DNA of 64,000 nucleotides. It comes from Actinomadura sp. NAK00032. Lineage in GTDB: Bacteria; Actinomycetota; Actinomycetes; Streptosporangiales; Streptosporangiaceae. Both the position numbers and the translations under genes were made by a program. Shown here piece by piece: positions 18,024 to 26,506 of the stretch (its first letter is position 1; the number at the start of each line of letters is the position of its first letter). The notes below the pieces were generated by a model. That model was not told where the DNA came from. It searched no databases and worked only from the letters and a program-made list of their open reading frames with translations. The stretch is taken from the NCBI RefSeq assembly GCF_013364275.1, contig NZ_CP054932.1, positions 8,432,001 to 8,496,000 on the forward strand. The letters are read 5' to 3'.

Positions 18024-19109
18024 TCAGCCCTGTTCGAGGGCCTGGATGACGGCCTTGGCGACCTCGGTGGCCCCGCCAGTGGCCGCCTCTGACGAGAGCG
18101 GGTCGCCGTCGTCGGAGCCCGCGTAGTGGATCGTGATGAGGACGTTCGCGAGCCGGACGTTGCCGACCGCCTCGCCGGACCCCTGCCCCTCGTCCACGCT
18201 GTAGACGATGTAGCCGTCGTCGCCGACGTCCTTGGTCCGGGTCTTGTCGGTGAGCTTCTGGCCGGGCAGCAGCGCCTTGCCGGACTCGTCGGCGGTGCGC
18301 TCGGAGACGAGCGTCTTGTCCGCGGCGTCCGTGGGCGTCTGGCTCGCGTCGCCGGCGATCGCGCGGAGCTCGACGGTGAGCTGGCGCTTGGTGTCGCCCG
18401 CGTAGGCGCCCCACACGCACTGGTTCTGCCGCTCGTTGCTCTGGTAGTTGTCGGCCTGGGTGCGCTCGGAGCCCGGCGCGAGCCGGTCGACGAGGTCCTG
18501 GGCGACGATCGTGCAGGCGTCGGGGACGACGCCGCGCTCGCCCTTCGCCGTCGGGGAGCTCTCGGTGGCGCCGCTGCCGACGATCTGGCCGCCCTCCTTG
18601 TCGCCGCTCGCGCCGACGCCGGTCAGGATGACGACCACCGCGAGGACGCAGACGGCGATGCCGGCGCCGACGCCGCCGAGGATCGCGGCCCAGCGCCGTC
18701 CGCCGCGGCCCTCGCGCGCCACCCGGTGGCTGCCGGTGCGGTACCCGCCGCTGCCGGAGCGGTAGCCGCCCGTATCGGAGCGGTAACCGCCACTGGCGGA
18801 ACGGTAGCCGCCGGTGTCGTGCCGGCCGCCCGCTTCGGTGCCGCCCGCCGTCCGGTACCCGCCGGTGTCGGACGGGTACCCGCCGCTACCGGACTGGTAG
18901 GGGCCGGTCTCCCGCTGGTAGGGGCCGCTGTCCCTCTGGTAGGGACCGCTACCTGATTGGCTGGACTCGTACCCGCCGGAGCCGGACGCGGCGTAGCCGC
19001 CCGTGCCGTATCCACCGCCGTCCGGCCGGTAACCGCCGCCTGTCCCCTGGCCACCGCCCGAACCGCGGTAGCTGTCGCGGTCACTACCGCTGCGATGGCT
19101 ACCACTCAC
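18024..19109 (-). CDS. Membrane protein with Gly/Tyr-repeat cytoplasmic region and DUF3558-like outer domain
   Basis: A 361-residue protein of unknown function. The first ~125 residues are low-complexity repeats of roughly seven residues (GGYRSDT, SGPYQRD), then a basic patch and one membrane helix (WAAILGGVGAGIAVCVLAVV). The outer domain has two Cys residues (PDACTIV and NQCVWG), a pattern resembling DUF3558-type lipoproteins. GTG 19109 was chosen because GGGAG precedes it by eight bases; the frame stays open upstream without homology. It sits between tsaE and tsaB, which are adjacent in many actinobacteria, so it looks like a lineage insertion. Confidence 0.72.
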   Translation of the reverse strand: MSGSHRSGSDRDSYRGSGGGQGTGGGYRPDGGGYGTGGYAASGSGGYESSQSGSGPYQRDSGPYQRETGPYQSGSGGYPSDTGGYRTAGGTEAGGRHDTGGYRSASGGYRSDTGGYRSGSGGYRTGSHRVAREGRGGRRWAAILGGVGAGIAVCVLAVVVILTGVGASGDKEGGQIVGSGATESSPTAKGERGVVPDACTIVAQDLVDRLAPGSERTQADNYQSNERQNQCVWGAYAGDTKRQLTVELRAIAGDASQTPTDAADKTLVSERTADESGKALLPGQKLTDKTRTKDVGDDGYIVYSVDEGQGSGEAVGNVRLANVLITIHYAGSDDGDPLSSEAATGGATEVAKAVIQALEQG

Positions 19110-19234
19110 CGGTTCCCACTCCCGTTGAGAATCGATATGTCGTAAGTGAGGCTTGTTCCGGCAAAGAGTACGACATGCAGCCGTAAAGTGGACCACCCCG
19201 GTTGGCAAAAACCGGAGAAGTTGCCCTCAGCCGG

Positions 19235-19705
19235 TCATCCGGCGTCTAGTTCCAGGTCGGACCAGCGATGACCGACCCCGACGATCCTTACTTCGCGTTC
19301 CTCACCGGGCCCGTCCCCGCGCGAAATGATCATTTCCAGCCGGTCCTCGGCAAGGCCCTCCGCGAGCCCTTCTCCCCATTCCACGATCGTCACCGATTCC
19401 GTCATCGACGCATCAAGATCCAGATCGTCGAGTTCCGCGAAACCGCCCAGCCGGTAGGCGTCCACATGCACCAGCGACGGGCCGCCGGCGAGCGAGGGAT
19501 GCACCCGCGCGATGACGAACGTGGGCGAGGTGATCGGCCCCCGCACCTTCAGGCCCTCGCCGATCCCCTGCGTGAGCGTCGTCTTGCCCGCGCCGAGATG
19601 GCCCGTCATCACCAGCAGGTCGCCCGCCCGGAGCCGGGCGGCGAGCCGCAGCCCCAGTTCGTGCATGTCCGCCGCGGTCGGGACGGTGACGGTGAACGCG
19701 TTCAC
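19235..19705 (-). CDS. tsaE: tRNA threonylcarbamoyladenosine biosynthesis ATPase TsaE
   Basis: ATPase that stimulates turnover of TsaB-TsaD in t6A formation. The 156 residues carry Walker A GHLGAGKTT (35-43). The family motif TSPTFVIARVH, the block LVHVDAYRLGG, and TIVEWGEGL follow. GTG 19705 overlaps the stop of the upstream hydrolase gene (GTGA), with GGAGGAG just before, so the two are coupled. The frame is open far upstream, but that part belongs to other genes read in the wrong frame. Confidence 0.94.
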   Translation of the reverse strand: MNAFTVTVPTAADMHELGLRLAARLRAGDLLVMTGHLGAGKTTLTQGIGEGLKVRGPITSPTFVIARVHPSLAGGPSLVHVDAYRLGGFAELDDLDLDASMTESVTIVEWGEGLAEGLAEDRLEMIISRGDGPGEEREVRIVGVGHRWSDLELDAG

Positions 19706-20787
19706 GCGGTTCGCTCCTCCTCCTGCTCGGGACGTTCCTCGGGGCGGACGCGGGCGATCAGCCGCCGCAGCCCGCCGGTCACCACGCCGGGGTACTCCAG
19801 CGGCAGCACGTGCCCGGCCTCCTCGACCTCCACCAGCTCCGCGTCCGGCAGCTCGGCCGCGATGCGGCGGGAGTGCTCGGCCGGGGTCAGCCGGTCGCGC
19901 CCGGCGGCCAGCACCAGCACCGGCACCCGGCCGAGGACGCCGAGGCAGCTCGTCTTGTCGTGGCCCATCAGCGCCGGGTAGAACTCCGCGATCACATCGA
20001 TCGGCGTCGCCCTGATCATCTGCTCCAGGAAGTCGACGACGGACGGGCTGACGTACTTGTCGGCGAACGCCATCTTCCGGGTGACGACGAACGCCAGGTC
20101 GGCGCCGAGCCCGCGGGCCCGCTCCACCAGCTCGGCGCGGCGGCCGAGGCCGCGCAGGGCCCCGGGCGCCAGCGGCCGGACGGCCTTCGCCAGCACCAGC
20201 GGCAGCCCGAGCGTCATCTCCGCCAGCTCGCCGCAGGAGGTGTTGACGAGCGCGACGCCCGCGACCCGCTCGAACACCTCGGGATGCCGCTCCGCCAGCG
20301 CCATGATCGACATGCCGCCCATGGAGTGCCCGGCGAGGATGACGGGCTCGTCCGGGCCCGTCGTCGCCTCCAGCACCGCGAGCAGGTCGTCGCCGGTCTG
20401 CTCGATCGTCGCCCGGGTGGGCGCGCTGCGCCCCGACCGGCCGTGGCTGCGCTGGTCCCAGAAGACCATCCGGACCAGGCCCCGCAGGTCGCGGCGCTGG
20501 TAGTGCCACGAGTCCTGGTTGAGGGTGTAGCCGTGGCAGAACACGACGGTGAGGCCGGCGTCGTCGGGGCCGTCCACCTCGACGTGCAGCGGGACGCCGT
20601 CGGCGGCCTCGACGGTCAGCTCCCGCCCGCGCAGCTCGCCGAACGGCTCGCCGGCGTCCGGGTCGGGCCGCAGCCGCACCCGGCCCACCGCGAAGCGCCG
20701 CAGCCCGACGGCCGCGCCCACCCCCGCCGCGCCGGCGCCCGCGACGACCCCGGCCAGGCCGATCCTGCGTCTGCTCCTGCTGTCCAT
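19702..20787 (-). CDS. Alpha/beta hydrolase fold protein
   Basis: A 361-residue hydrolase. A basic N terminus and a hydrophobic Ala/Gly helix (about 9-29) suggest a membrane anchor or export signal. The oxyanion region is FCHGYTLNQDSW. The nucleophile elbow GHSMGG has Ser155. The late His is in EEAGHVLPLEYP. Substrate unknown. It lies between alr and tsaE, with 11 bases to alr and an overlap with tsaE, a conserved streptomycete-like arrangement that implies co-transcription without showing a shared pathway. Confidence 0.88.
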   Translation of the reverse strand: MDSRSRRRIGLAGVVAGAGAAGVGAAVGLRRFAVGRVRLRPDPDAGEPFGELRGRELTVEAADGVPLHVEVDGPDDAGLTVVFCHGYTLNQDSWHYQRRDLRGLVRMVFWDQRSHGRSGRSAPTRATIEQTGDDLLAVLEATTGPDEPVILAGHSMGGMSIMALAERHPEVFERVAGVALVNTSCGELAEMTLGLPLVLAKAVRPLAPGALRGLGRRAELVERARGLGADLAFVVTRKMAFADKYVSPSVVDFLEQMIRATPIDVIAEFYPALMGHDKTSCLGVLGRVPVLVLAAGRDRLTPAEHSRRIAAELPDAELVEVEEAGHVLPLEYPGVVTGGLRRLIARVRPEERPEQEEERTA

Positions 20788-20798
20788 GCATGCGCCCC

Positions 20799-21923
20799 CT
20801 ACAGCGCCCGTCCCGGATACGCCCTCGGCACCCGGGACCCGATGCGGGTGACGATCTCATAGGAGATCGTGCCCAGTGCGTCCGCCCACTCCTGCGCGGT
20901 CGGCTCGCCGCGGTCGCCCGGCCCGAACAGGACGATCTCGTCGCCCGCCGCCAGCCGGTCGTCGCCGAGGTCGATGACGAACTGGTCCATGCAGACCCGC
21001 CCGGCGATCGTCCTGCGGCGCCCACCCGCGAGGACCTCCAGGAGGTTGGACCCGTGCCGGGGGATCCCGTCGCCGTACCCGACGGGCACCACGGCCAGGT
21101 TGGCGGCCGCTCGCGTGGTGTAGGTGTGACCGTACGACACTCCGCGGCCTGCCGGGACCCGCTTGACCAGGGCCGCGTCCGCCACCAGCGTCATCGCGGG
21201 ACGCAGCCCGAACGTGCCGGCGCGGGGCACCGGCGTCAGCCCGTAGGTCGCGATCCCGGGGCGGACGAGGTCGAACCGGGCCTCCGGAACCGTCAGGGCG
21301 GCCGCCGAGTTGGCGATGTGCCGGACCTCGAACCGCGCGCCCGCCTTCTCCGCGTGCGCCGCCATCTCGGTGAACGCGCCGAGCTGCGCCGCGATGGACG
21401 GGTGGCCGGGCTCGTCCGCGCACGCGAAGTGCGACATGACGCCGACGACCCGCACCTGCCCGGCGGCCTCCGCCTTCAGCGCCGCGTCGACGAGCGCCTC
21501 CCAGTCCGCGCCGCTCGCACCGCCGCGCGTCATGCCGGTGTCGGCCTTCAGATGGATCCGCGCCCGCCGCCCGGCCCGCTCCGCCGCCTGGACGACCTCG
21601 TCCAGCAGCCAGACCGCCCCCACGGTGAGGTCGACGTCCCGCGCGACGGCCTCCGCGTAGGGCTCGCCGGGCACGCCGATGCACACCAGCGTCCGGACGG
21701 TGACGCCGGCGTCCCGCAGCCGCAGCGCCTCGGCCAGCTTCGCGACCCCGAGCCACGACGCCCCGCCCGCCAGCGCGGCCCGCGCCGCCTCGACCAGCCC
21801 GTGCCCGTACGCCTCGGCCTTCACCATGGCCATGACCTCGGCACCCCGAGCCCGCTCACGCAGCAGCCCGACGTTGTCGCCGATGGCGCCCAGATCGACA
21901 CGCGCCTCCGCAGGAACCCTCAT
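20799..21923 (-). CDS. alr: Alanine racemase
   Basis: PLP enzyme that interconverts L- and D-alanine for peptidoglycan. The 374 residues are full length. The PLP lysine is Lys35 in MVKAEAYGHG; the usual second position Asp or Asn is Glu here. The second catalytic base is Tyr264 in GVSYGHTYTT. The C-terminal domain has GRVCMDQFVID. ATG 21923 was chosen because homology starts there; further upstream the frame runs through a repeat element. It heads the alr-hydrolase-tsaE group. Confidence 0.96.
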   Translation of the reverse strand: MRVPAEARVDLGAIGDNVGLLRERARGAEVMAMVKAEAYGHGLVEAARAALAGGASWLGVAKLAEALRLRDAGVTVRTLVCIGVPGEPYAEAVARDVDLTVGAVWLLDEVVQAAERAGRRARIHLKADTGMTRGGASGADWEALVDAALKAEAAGQVRVVGVMSHFACADEPGHPSIAAQLGAFTEMAAHAEKAGARFEVRHIANSAAALTVPEARFDLVRPGIATYGLTPVPRAGTFGLRPAMTLVADAALVKRVPAGRGVSYGHTYTTRAAANLAVVPVGYGDGIPRHGSNLLEVLAGGRRRTIAGRVCMDQFVIDLGDDRLAAGDEIVLFGPGDRGEPTAQEWADALGTISYEIVTRIGSRVPRAYPGRAL

Positions 21924-21950
21924 GACTCCAAGTGTGCAGTATTCATTGCT

Positions 21951-22116
21951 TCGCTCTCGGCGGTCGGCGCTGGCGCGCCTTCCTTCCACGGGCCAAGCGG
22001 CGATCGCTGCATCGCTTCGGCTCGCCTTGCGGCTCGCTGCGCGATCAGGTTCTCGCTTCGCTTGAACCTGGCTTCGCACGCGATCGCAACGCTGAGGTCG
22101 TCGTGGGCCCTGGTTA
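21951..22116 (-). repeat. Dispersed intergenic element, copy B (ahead of alr)
   Basis: Second copy of the element at 4516-4680. It lies 27 bases upstream of alr in the same orientation relative to the gene as copy A has to guaB3. The stem CAGGTTC/GAACCTG is intact. On the minus strand a short hairpin GCC-GCAA-GGC stands where copy A has a C/G-rich run. Read as protein it extends the alr frame with Arg-rich sequence, which explains why longer starts should not be trusted. Confidence 0.75.
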
Positions 22117-22145
22117 GGGACGGTCACCTTGCGGTGGGTGCGTGG

Positions 22146-23621
22146 TTACTGGGTGAGGGTTCGGAAGGCGGCTGGGAGGGCCTTTATTACGTCGTGGGCG
22201 CTTATGGGGCTTTCTGCGCCTGGGGTGGGGGCCGAGGCTAGGCGGGCGGCTAGGCCGTGTAGGTAGGCGCCTGTGGTCGCTGCGTCCAGGGCGGGGAGGC
22301 CGGCGGCCAGGAGGGCGCCTATCAGGCCGGACAGGACGTCGCCCGTGCCGGCGGTGGCGAGGCGGGGGGTGCCTGTGGGGTTGACCCTGACCGGGCGGTC
22401 GGCCTCCGCGATCAGCGTCGTCGAGCCCTTGAGCAGGACGGTGGCGGAGAGTTCGGCGGCGGCGCGGCGGACGTGGTCCAGGCGGGCGGCCTCGATGGCG
22501 GCGCGGTCGGCGGTGATCAGGCGGGACAGCTCGCCCGCGTGCGGGGTGAGGACGGTCGGGGCGGCGCGGGACAGCAGGTCACGGCGGCGGGACAGGACGG
22601 TGAGGCCGTCGGCGTCCACGAGGACGGGCAGGTCGGTGGACAGGACCGCTTCGAGCAGGGACTCGGCGGCGTCGCCGGTGCCGAGGCCGGGGCCGACGAC
22701 CCAGCACTGGACGCGGCCGATGCGCTCCAGGATCTCGGGGTCGTGGCGGCCGGGGTCGATGACCGTGGTGACGGCCTCGGGCCAGCGGTGCCGGACGAGT
22801 TCGACCGGGTGCGCGACGGAGGCGAAGCGGACCATGCCCGCGCCGCCGTGGACGGCGCCGCCGGTGCACAGGACGGCGGCGCCGGTGAACGCGTCGCCGC
22901 CCGCGAGGACGCCGACGACGCCGCGCCGGTACTTGTCGGACTCGGCGCCGGGCTCGGGCGGCTGGACGTCCGCCGGGCGCGGCGCGACGACGTCCGGGTC
23001 GGGCAGGTCGGGGCCGAGCCCGATGTCGACCAGTTCGACCACACCGCAGTGGGACGCGCCCGGGTCGATGAGAAGGCCCGGCTTGTACGTGCCGAAGGTG
23101 ACGGTGACGTCGGCGTGGACGGCGGCGCCGTCGACGCGGCCGGTGCTCGCGTCCACGCCGCTCGGCACGTCGCAGGCGACGACGAGGGCCGGGGACTCGG
23201 CGGCGAGCGCGGCGTAGCGGGCGTGCGGGTCGCGGAGCCCGCCGGTGCCGCCGATGCCGGTGAGGCCGTCGATGACCAGGTCGGCGCCGGCGATGGCGGC
23301 CTCCGCGCCGGTGGGCAGGAGGCGGCCGCCGGCGGCGAGGAGGTCGGCGAGCCCGGCTTCGTGGATCTTGGAGCCGGCCTGGACGGCGCGGACGCGGGCG
23401 CCGCGCCGGGCGAGCCGGGCGCCGGCGTAGAGGGCGTCGCCGCCGTTGTCGCCGCCGCCGATCAGCAGGACGACGCGGGAGCCGTACACGGCGGGCAGGA
23501 GGCGGGCGCAGACCGAGGCGAGGCCCGCGGCGGCGCGCTGCATGAGGGCGCCGTCGGGGACGCGGGCCATCAGGGCCCGCTCCGCCGCCCGGACCTTGCC
23601 GACCTCGTGCGCGTACCTCAT
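22146..23621 (-). CDS. nnr: Bifunctional NAD(P)H-hydrate repair enzyme (epimerase/dehydratase)
   Basis: Repairs hydrated NADH and NADPH. The N-terminal half is the epimerase (NnrE/YjeF_N): GGGDNGGDAL near 55-64 and ACDVPSGVDAS. The C-terminal half is the ADP/ATP-dependent dehydratase (NnrD): LTPHAGELSRL and the phosphate loop ATAGTGDVLSGL. The 491 residues match the fused form. ATG 23621 fits the family start MRYAHEVGKVRAAE; 30 further in-frame codons upstream are less likely. It is divergent from the XRE gene. Confidence 0.93.
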   Translation of the reverse strand: MRYAHEVGKVRAAERALMARVPDGALMQRAAAGLASVCARLLPAVYGSRVVLLIGGGDNGGDALYAGARLARRGARVRAVQAGSKIHEAGLADLLAAGGRLLPTGAEAAIAGADLVIDGLTGIGGTGGLRDPHARYAALAAESPALVVACDVPSGVDASTGRVDGAAVHADVTVTFGTYKPGLLIDPGASHCGVVELVDIGLGPDLPDPDVVAPRPADVQPPEPGAESDKYRRGVVGVLAGGDAFTGAAVLCTGGAVHGGAGMVRFASVAHPVELVRHRWPEAVTTVIDPGRHDPEILERIGRVQCWVVGPGLGTGDAAESLLEAVLSTDLPVLVDADGLTVLSRRRDLLSRAAPTVLTPHAGELSRLITADRAAIEAARLDHVRRAAAELSATVLLKGSTTLIAEADRPVRVNPTGTPRLATAGTGDVLSGLIGALLAAGLPALDAATTGAYLHGLAARLASAPTPGAESPISAHDVIKALPAAFRTLTQ

Positions 23622-23706
23622 CCCCGGCACCCCCGCTCGATCATAGGGACAGGGTGCCACGCTGGGCGCGGCCCAACCCTGATGGCCGGCCATTTGTACC
23701 TTGCGC

Positions 23707-23720
23707 TGCAACTTTCGGTG
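23707..23720. promoter_or_regulatory. Shared motif TGCAACTTTCGGTG ahead of the XRE gene
   Basis: The 14-mer recurs with one change at 25203-25216 ahead of the second DUF397 gene. A related palindrome, TGCAACTTGCA, lies at 25445-25455 after it. The motif sits just upstream of the predicted XRE promoter and is flanked by TTGCGC (23701-23706) and GCGCAA (23727-23732). It is a candidate operator for the XRE regulator. Confidence 0.4.
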
Positions 23721-23723
23721 TCA

Positions 23724-23753
23724 TGTGCGCAAAAGAATCATCGGCCGTAGAAT
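23724..23753 (+). promoter_or_regulatory. Promoter of the XRE regulator gene
   Basis: TGTGCG and TAGAAT (23748-23753) are spaced by 18 bases. The -10 box is a good match; the -35 box is weak. Transcription would start near 23760. Confidence 0.45.
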
Positions 23754-23846
23754 CTTCCCCATCCGCTCCGATGTATTCGCACTGCGGCACTCAGGTGCGG
23801 CAGAATGCGCCCTGATCAGTCCGCCGGGACTGGAGAGGCCCGAGCA

Positions 23847-24707
23847 ATGAGCACTTCCCGTGGTCCCTCCGTCCGGCAGCGCCGGCTGGCCGCCGAGCTC
23901 CGGAGGATGCGCGAGCGCAGGGGCCTCACCGGGGACGAGGTCGCCGAGCGGCTCGCCTGGTCCACCGCCAAGGTGAGCCGGCTGGAGAACGCGCGGACCG
24001 GCGCGAAGATCGGGGACGTGCGGCGGCTGCTGGAGCTGTACGAGATCGACGGCCCCCGGCACGCCGACCTCATCTCGCTGGCGCACGACGCGGCGCAGCG
24101 CGGCTGGTGGGAGGAGTACCGCGACCTGCCGAGCTCGCTCGCGGATTTCATCGCCCTGGAGTCGGAGGCCACGGCGGCCAAGGAATGGGGCAGCACCGTC
24201 TTTCCCGGCCTGCTGCAGACCGAGGACTACGCGCGGCACGTCATCGGCGGGTGGAGCGACCTCGCCACGCTGCCGCCGCAGGAACTGGAACGCCGGGTGG
24301 AGGTGCGAATGCGGCGGCGCGCGCTGCTGGACGGCCCGCATCCGCTGGAACTCTCGGCGGTACTGGACGAGTCGGTTCTGCAGCGCCGGATCGGCGACCG
24401 GAAGGTCATGCGCGAGCAGCTCGAACATCTGTGCCGGATGACCGAGTCGCCGAACGTGACCGTGCAGATCCTGCCCTTGGGTATCGCACACTCGGTGTTG
24501 GCTGAATCGTTTATCCTTCTGGAATTCTCACCGGTGCATGACATCGTTTTCCCTGATATCGTGCATGTGGAATCCCTGACAATCAGCCACTTTGCGGATG
24601 AGGCTGTTACCTATATGTACAGGCTCGCCTATTCAAGCCTGGCGGGCCAGGCGCTGGACGCCGACGAATCCCGGCGGCGCATCGCCGCGGCCAAAGACGC
24701 CTGGTGA
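23847..24707 (+). CDS. XRE-family regulator with DUF5753 domain
   Basis: A 286-residue regulator. The N-terminal helix-turn-helix spans about 13-60 (LRRMRERRGLTGDEVAERL then STAKVSRLENAR). The remainder is the DUF5753 domain (FPGLLQTEDYAR, SPNVTVQILP, ESFILLEF). These proteins are abundant in streptomycetes and relatives, usually next to DUF397 genes, and often affect development or secondary metabolism. ATG 23847 has GAGAGG about eight bases upstream. Two DUF397 genes follow on the same strand. Confidence 0.92.
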   Translation: MSTSRGPSVRQRRLAAELRRMRERRGLTGDEVAERLAWSTAKVSRLENARTGAKIGDVRRLLELYEIDGPRHADLISLAHDAAQRGWWEEYRDLPSSLADFIALESEATAAKEWGSTVFPGLLQTEDYARHVIGGWSDLATLPPQELERRVEVRMRRRALLDGPHPLELSAVLDESVLQRRIGDRKVMREQLEHLCRMTESPNVTVQILPLGIAHSVLAESFILLEFSPVHDIVFPDIVHVESLTISHFADEAVTYMYRLAYSSLAGQALDADESRRRIAAAKDAW

Positions 24708-24747
24708 CGGGTCCGCTAAGGGGCTCAATCCTTGTGAAAGGCACCGA

Positions 24748-24969
24748 GTGTCCCCTTTCGCCACTCCTGCTCCGCAATGGAGGAGAAGCGCCCACTGCGG
24801 GGCGAGCAACACGTGCGTCGAGATCGCCGCACTGGTCGATTCGTCCCCTTCCATCGGGGCGCGCGACGCCAAGCACGGCACGCAGAGTCCGGTCCTGTCG
24901 TTCTCTTCCGGAGAGTGGCGGGACTTCGTCGAACGCGCCAAGAAGGGCGAATTCGACCTGGGCCGATGA
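24748..24969 (+). CDS. DUF397 protein (first of two)
   Basis: A 73-residue protein. The family blocks are QWRRSAHCGASNTCVEIA, ARDAKHGT and LSFSSGEWRDFVERAKKGEFDL. GTG 24748 is the start, with AAAGG about seven bases before it; frames starting nearby in other phases lack homology. It begins 40 bases after the XRE stop and is likely in the same transcript. DUF397 proteins are thought to partner or antagonise the linked XRE-DUF5753 regulator; the mechanism is unsettled. Confidence 0.85.
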   Translation: MSPFATPAPQWRRSAHCGASNTCVEIAALVDSSPSIGARDAKHGTQSPVLSFSSGEWRDFVERAKKGEFDLGR

Positions 24970-25202
24970 GGCGGCGCTGAACCGCCGCTGAGCCCCCTTC
25001 CGCCGCCTCACGAGGGCCCGCGGAGGGACACGCCGCACGGGCCGGGTCCACGCTAGACCCGGCCTGTCGCCACCCCACCGGAAACTCTGGTCCTACCTCG
25101 CCGCGCCGGTCACACGGGTACCGCGCCACCCGTCCGTGATCAGGCGTTTTTTGCGATCTTGTTACCGTGTGCTTGATGTACCGGCAGCGCGGCCGCGGAC
25201 AA

Positions 25203-25216
25203 TGCAACTTTCGATG
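25203..25216. promoter_or_regulatory. Shared motif TGCAACTTTCGATG ahead of the second DUF397 gene
   Basis: Matches the motif at 23707-23720 in 13 of 14 positions. It lies 13 bases before the start codon of the second DUF397 gene and so could also act on translation. A possible promoter, TTGCGA-N17-TGATGT, is at 25151-25179. Confidence 0.4.
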
Positions 25217-25228
25217 CAGGGAGCCGGA

Positions 25229-25435
25229 ATGAGTTTCCGTGGGACAGCCCCCGCCCAGTGGAGGAGAAGCACCCGATGCGGCGCCAGCAACGGCTGCGTC
25301 GAGGTCGCCCGACTCGACGGGGAGGCGATATCCGTGCGCGACACCGAGGACACCGCGACGACACTCAGGTTCGGCCCCGGCGAATGGCGCAGGTTCACCG
25401 AGCACATCCGGGACGGCCGTTACGACCGCCCCTGA
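25229..25435 (+). CDS. DUF397 protein (second of two)
   Basis: A 68-residue paralogue of the preceding DUF397 protein: QWRRSTRCGASNGCVEVA, SVRDTEDT and LRFGPGEWRRFTEHIRDG. It starts at ATG 25229 with GGGAG six bases upstream. It is separated from the first copy by 259 bases that hold an A/T-rich patch with a possible promoter of its own. The two share the central Trp, Cys and the SGEW/PGEW block but differ enough to have distinct partners. Confidence 0.87.
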   Translation: MSFRGTAPAQWRRSTRCGASNGCVEVARLDGEAISVRDTEDTATTLRFGPGEWRRFTEHIRDGRYDRP

Positions 25436-25528
25436 AAGAAGCACTGCAACTTGCACCCCGACTGAGAATTCCAACTGGCCGGAGAATTCCATTCGACGCT
25501 TGGCGAGGTGATCAGCCGAGCGGCGTTA

Positions 25529-26500
25529 TCACGCCACTCGGACGCCCCTCGGCACGCGGTACAGAGGCGTCCGCAAACGGGCGGCGGTAAGGGCGACGGC
25601 GCCCGCCGCGAGAGCGAGGTCGAAGGCCAGCCCCCACGGCCATACCGCCATCTCGGCGTCCGGGGCGTGCCGATCCGCGCCCTTGCCCTTGCGGATGTCG
25701 CGCACGCTGCGGCTCAGCTCGCCCAGCGGATCGGCCGACGGCGACCGGCGGAACACCTGGTCGCCCATGACGACCCTGCGCTCGGGCAGCCGCGGCGCCG
25801 CGTCGGCGAGCACGACGACCGGGTTCGGGGACAGCAGCCACCAGACGCGCTCGCTGTGCTCGACGGTGTAGCCGGCGTACGGGGTGGTCCGGTGCTCGCC
25901 GGTGAACTGGAGGGCGATCGAGTACAGCAGCGGCGTCCCGGCCAGGAGGGCGAACACCGTGATGTAGGACATCAGCACCGAGGTGATGCTGCGCGCGAGG
26001 ACCGCCGACCACGCCTGGCTGATCGCGCAGACCACCCCGATGAGCAGGGCCGTGACGCTGAGGACGGCCTGCGCCCGCAGCGGGCTGATCACCCCTTCGG
26101 CGACCGGGAGCAGCAGGACCGGTAGCGTCAGCAGGAGGGCGGCCAGGCCCGTCCCCCACGCGGCGCCGAGCTTGCCGAGCGCGATCTCGCCGGGCGTGAG
26201 CCGGGTGACCTGGAGGGTGGCGAGCGTCCCGCGCTCCCGGTCGCCGTTGATCGACTGGCCGCTGAGCGCGGGCGTGACCAGCAGCGTCAGCACCAGCACC
26301 CCGAGCAGCACCCCGCCGAACATCGGGATGCCGGGCTTGTCGTCGGACGAGCCCCCGTCGACCTCCAGCGCCAGCCGGAACAGCAGGCCGAGCCCGTTGA
26401 CGGTCAGGAACCAGGCCGCGAGGAGCGCCTTCCAGCGGCCCGTCCGCAGCCGGGTCCTGATCTCCTGCCGTGCCACCAGGCCGATTCCGCGCGCGGTCAT
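25529..26500 (-). CDS. ABC-2 type transporter permease
   Basis: A 323-residue membrane protein with about six hydrophobic segments (ALLAAWFLTVNGLGLLF, VLLGVLVLTLLVTPAL, GLAALLLTLPVLLL, AVLSVTALLIGVV, SYITVFALLAGTPLLYS, AFDLALAAGAVAL). A large outer loop lies near residues 215-280. The segment GDRERGTLATLQVTRLTPGEIALGKL is typical of ABC-2 permeases. It follows its ATPase gene by six bases. Substrate unknown. Confidence 0.85.
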   Translation of the reverse strand: MTARGIGLVARQEIRTRLRTGRWKALLAAWFLTVNGLGLLFRLALEVDGGSSDDKPGIPMFGGVLLGVLVLTLLVTPALSGQSINGDRERGTLATLQVTRLTPGEIALGKLGAAWGTGLAALLLTLPVLLLPVAEGVISPLRAQAVLSVTALLIGVVCAISQAWSAVLARSITSVLMSYITVFALLAGTPLLYSIALQFTGEHRTTPYAGYTVEHSERVWWLLSPNPVVVLADAAPRLPERRVVMGDQVFRRSPSADPLGELSRSVRDIRKGKGADRHAPDAEMAVWPWGLAFDLALAAGAVALTAARLRTPLYRVPRGVRVA

Positions 26501-26506
26501 CGCCGG

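Noticed and set aside
19235..21025. A 596-codon frame ending in TsaE, looking like a fusion protein
   Set aside because: The upstream part is the hydrolase and alr genes in the wrong frame; TsaE starts at GTG 19705 with a ribosome-binding site and an overlap.
20799..22127. Alanine racemase with a 68-residue N-terminal extension
   Set aside because: The extension reads through the dispersed repeat; alanine racemase homology starts at ATG 21923.
24777..24980. Alternative small frames over the first DUF397 gene
   Set aside because: Only the frame from GTG 24748 carries the DUF397 motifs; the others are Arg-rich shadows.
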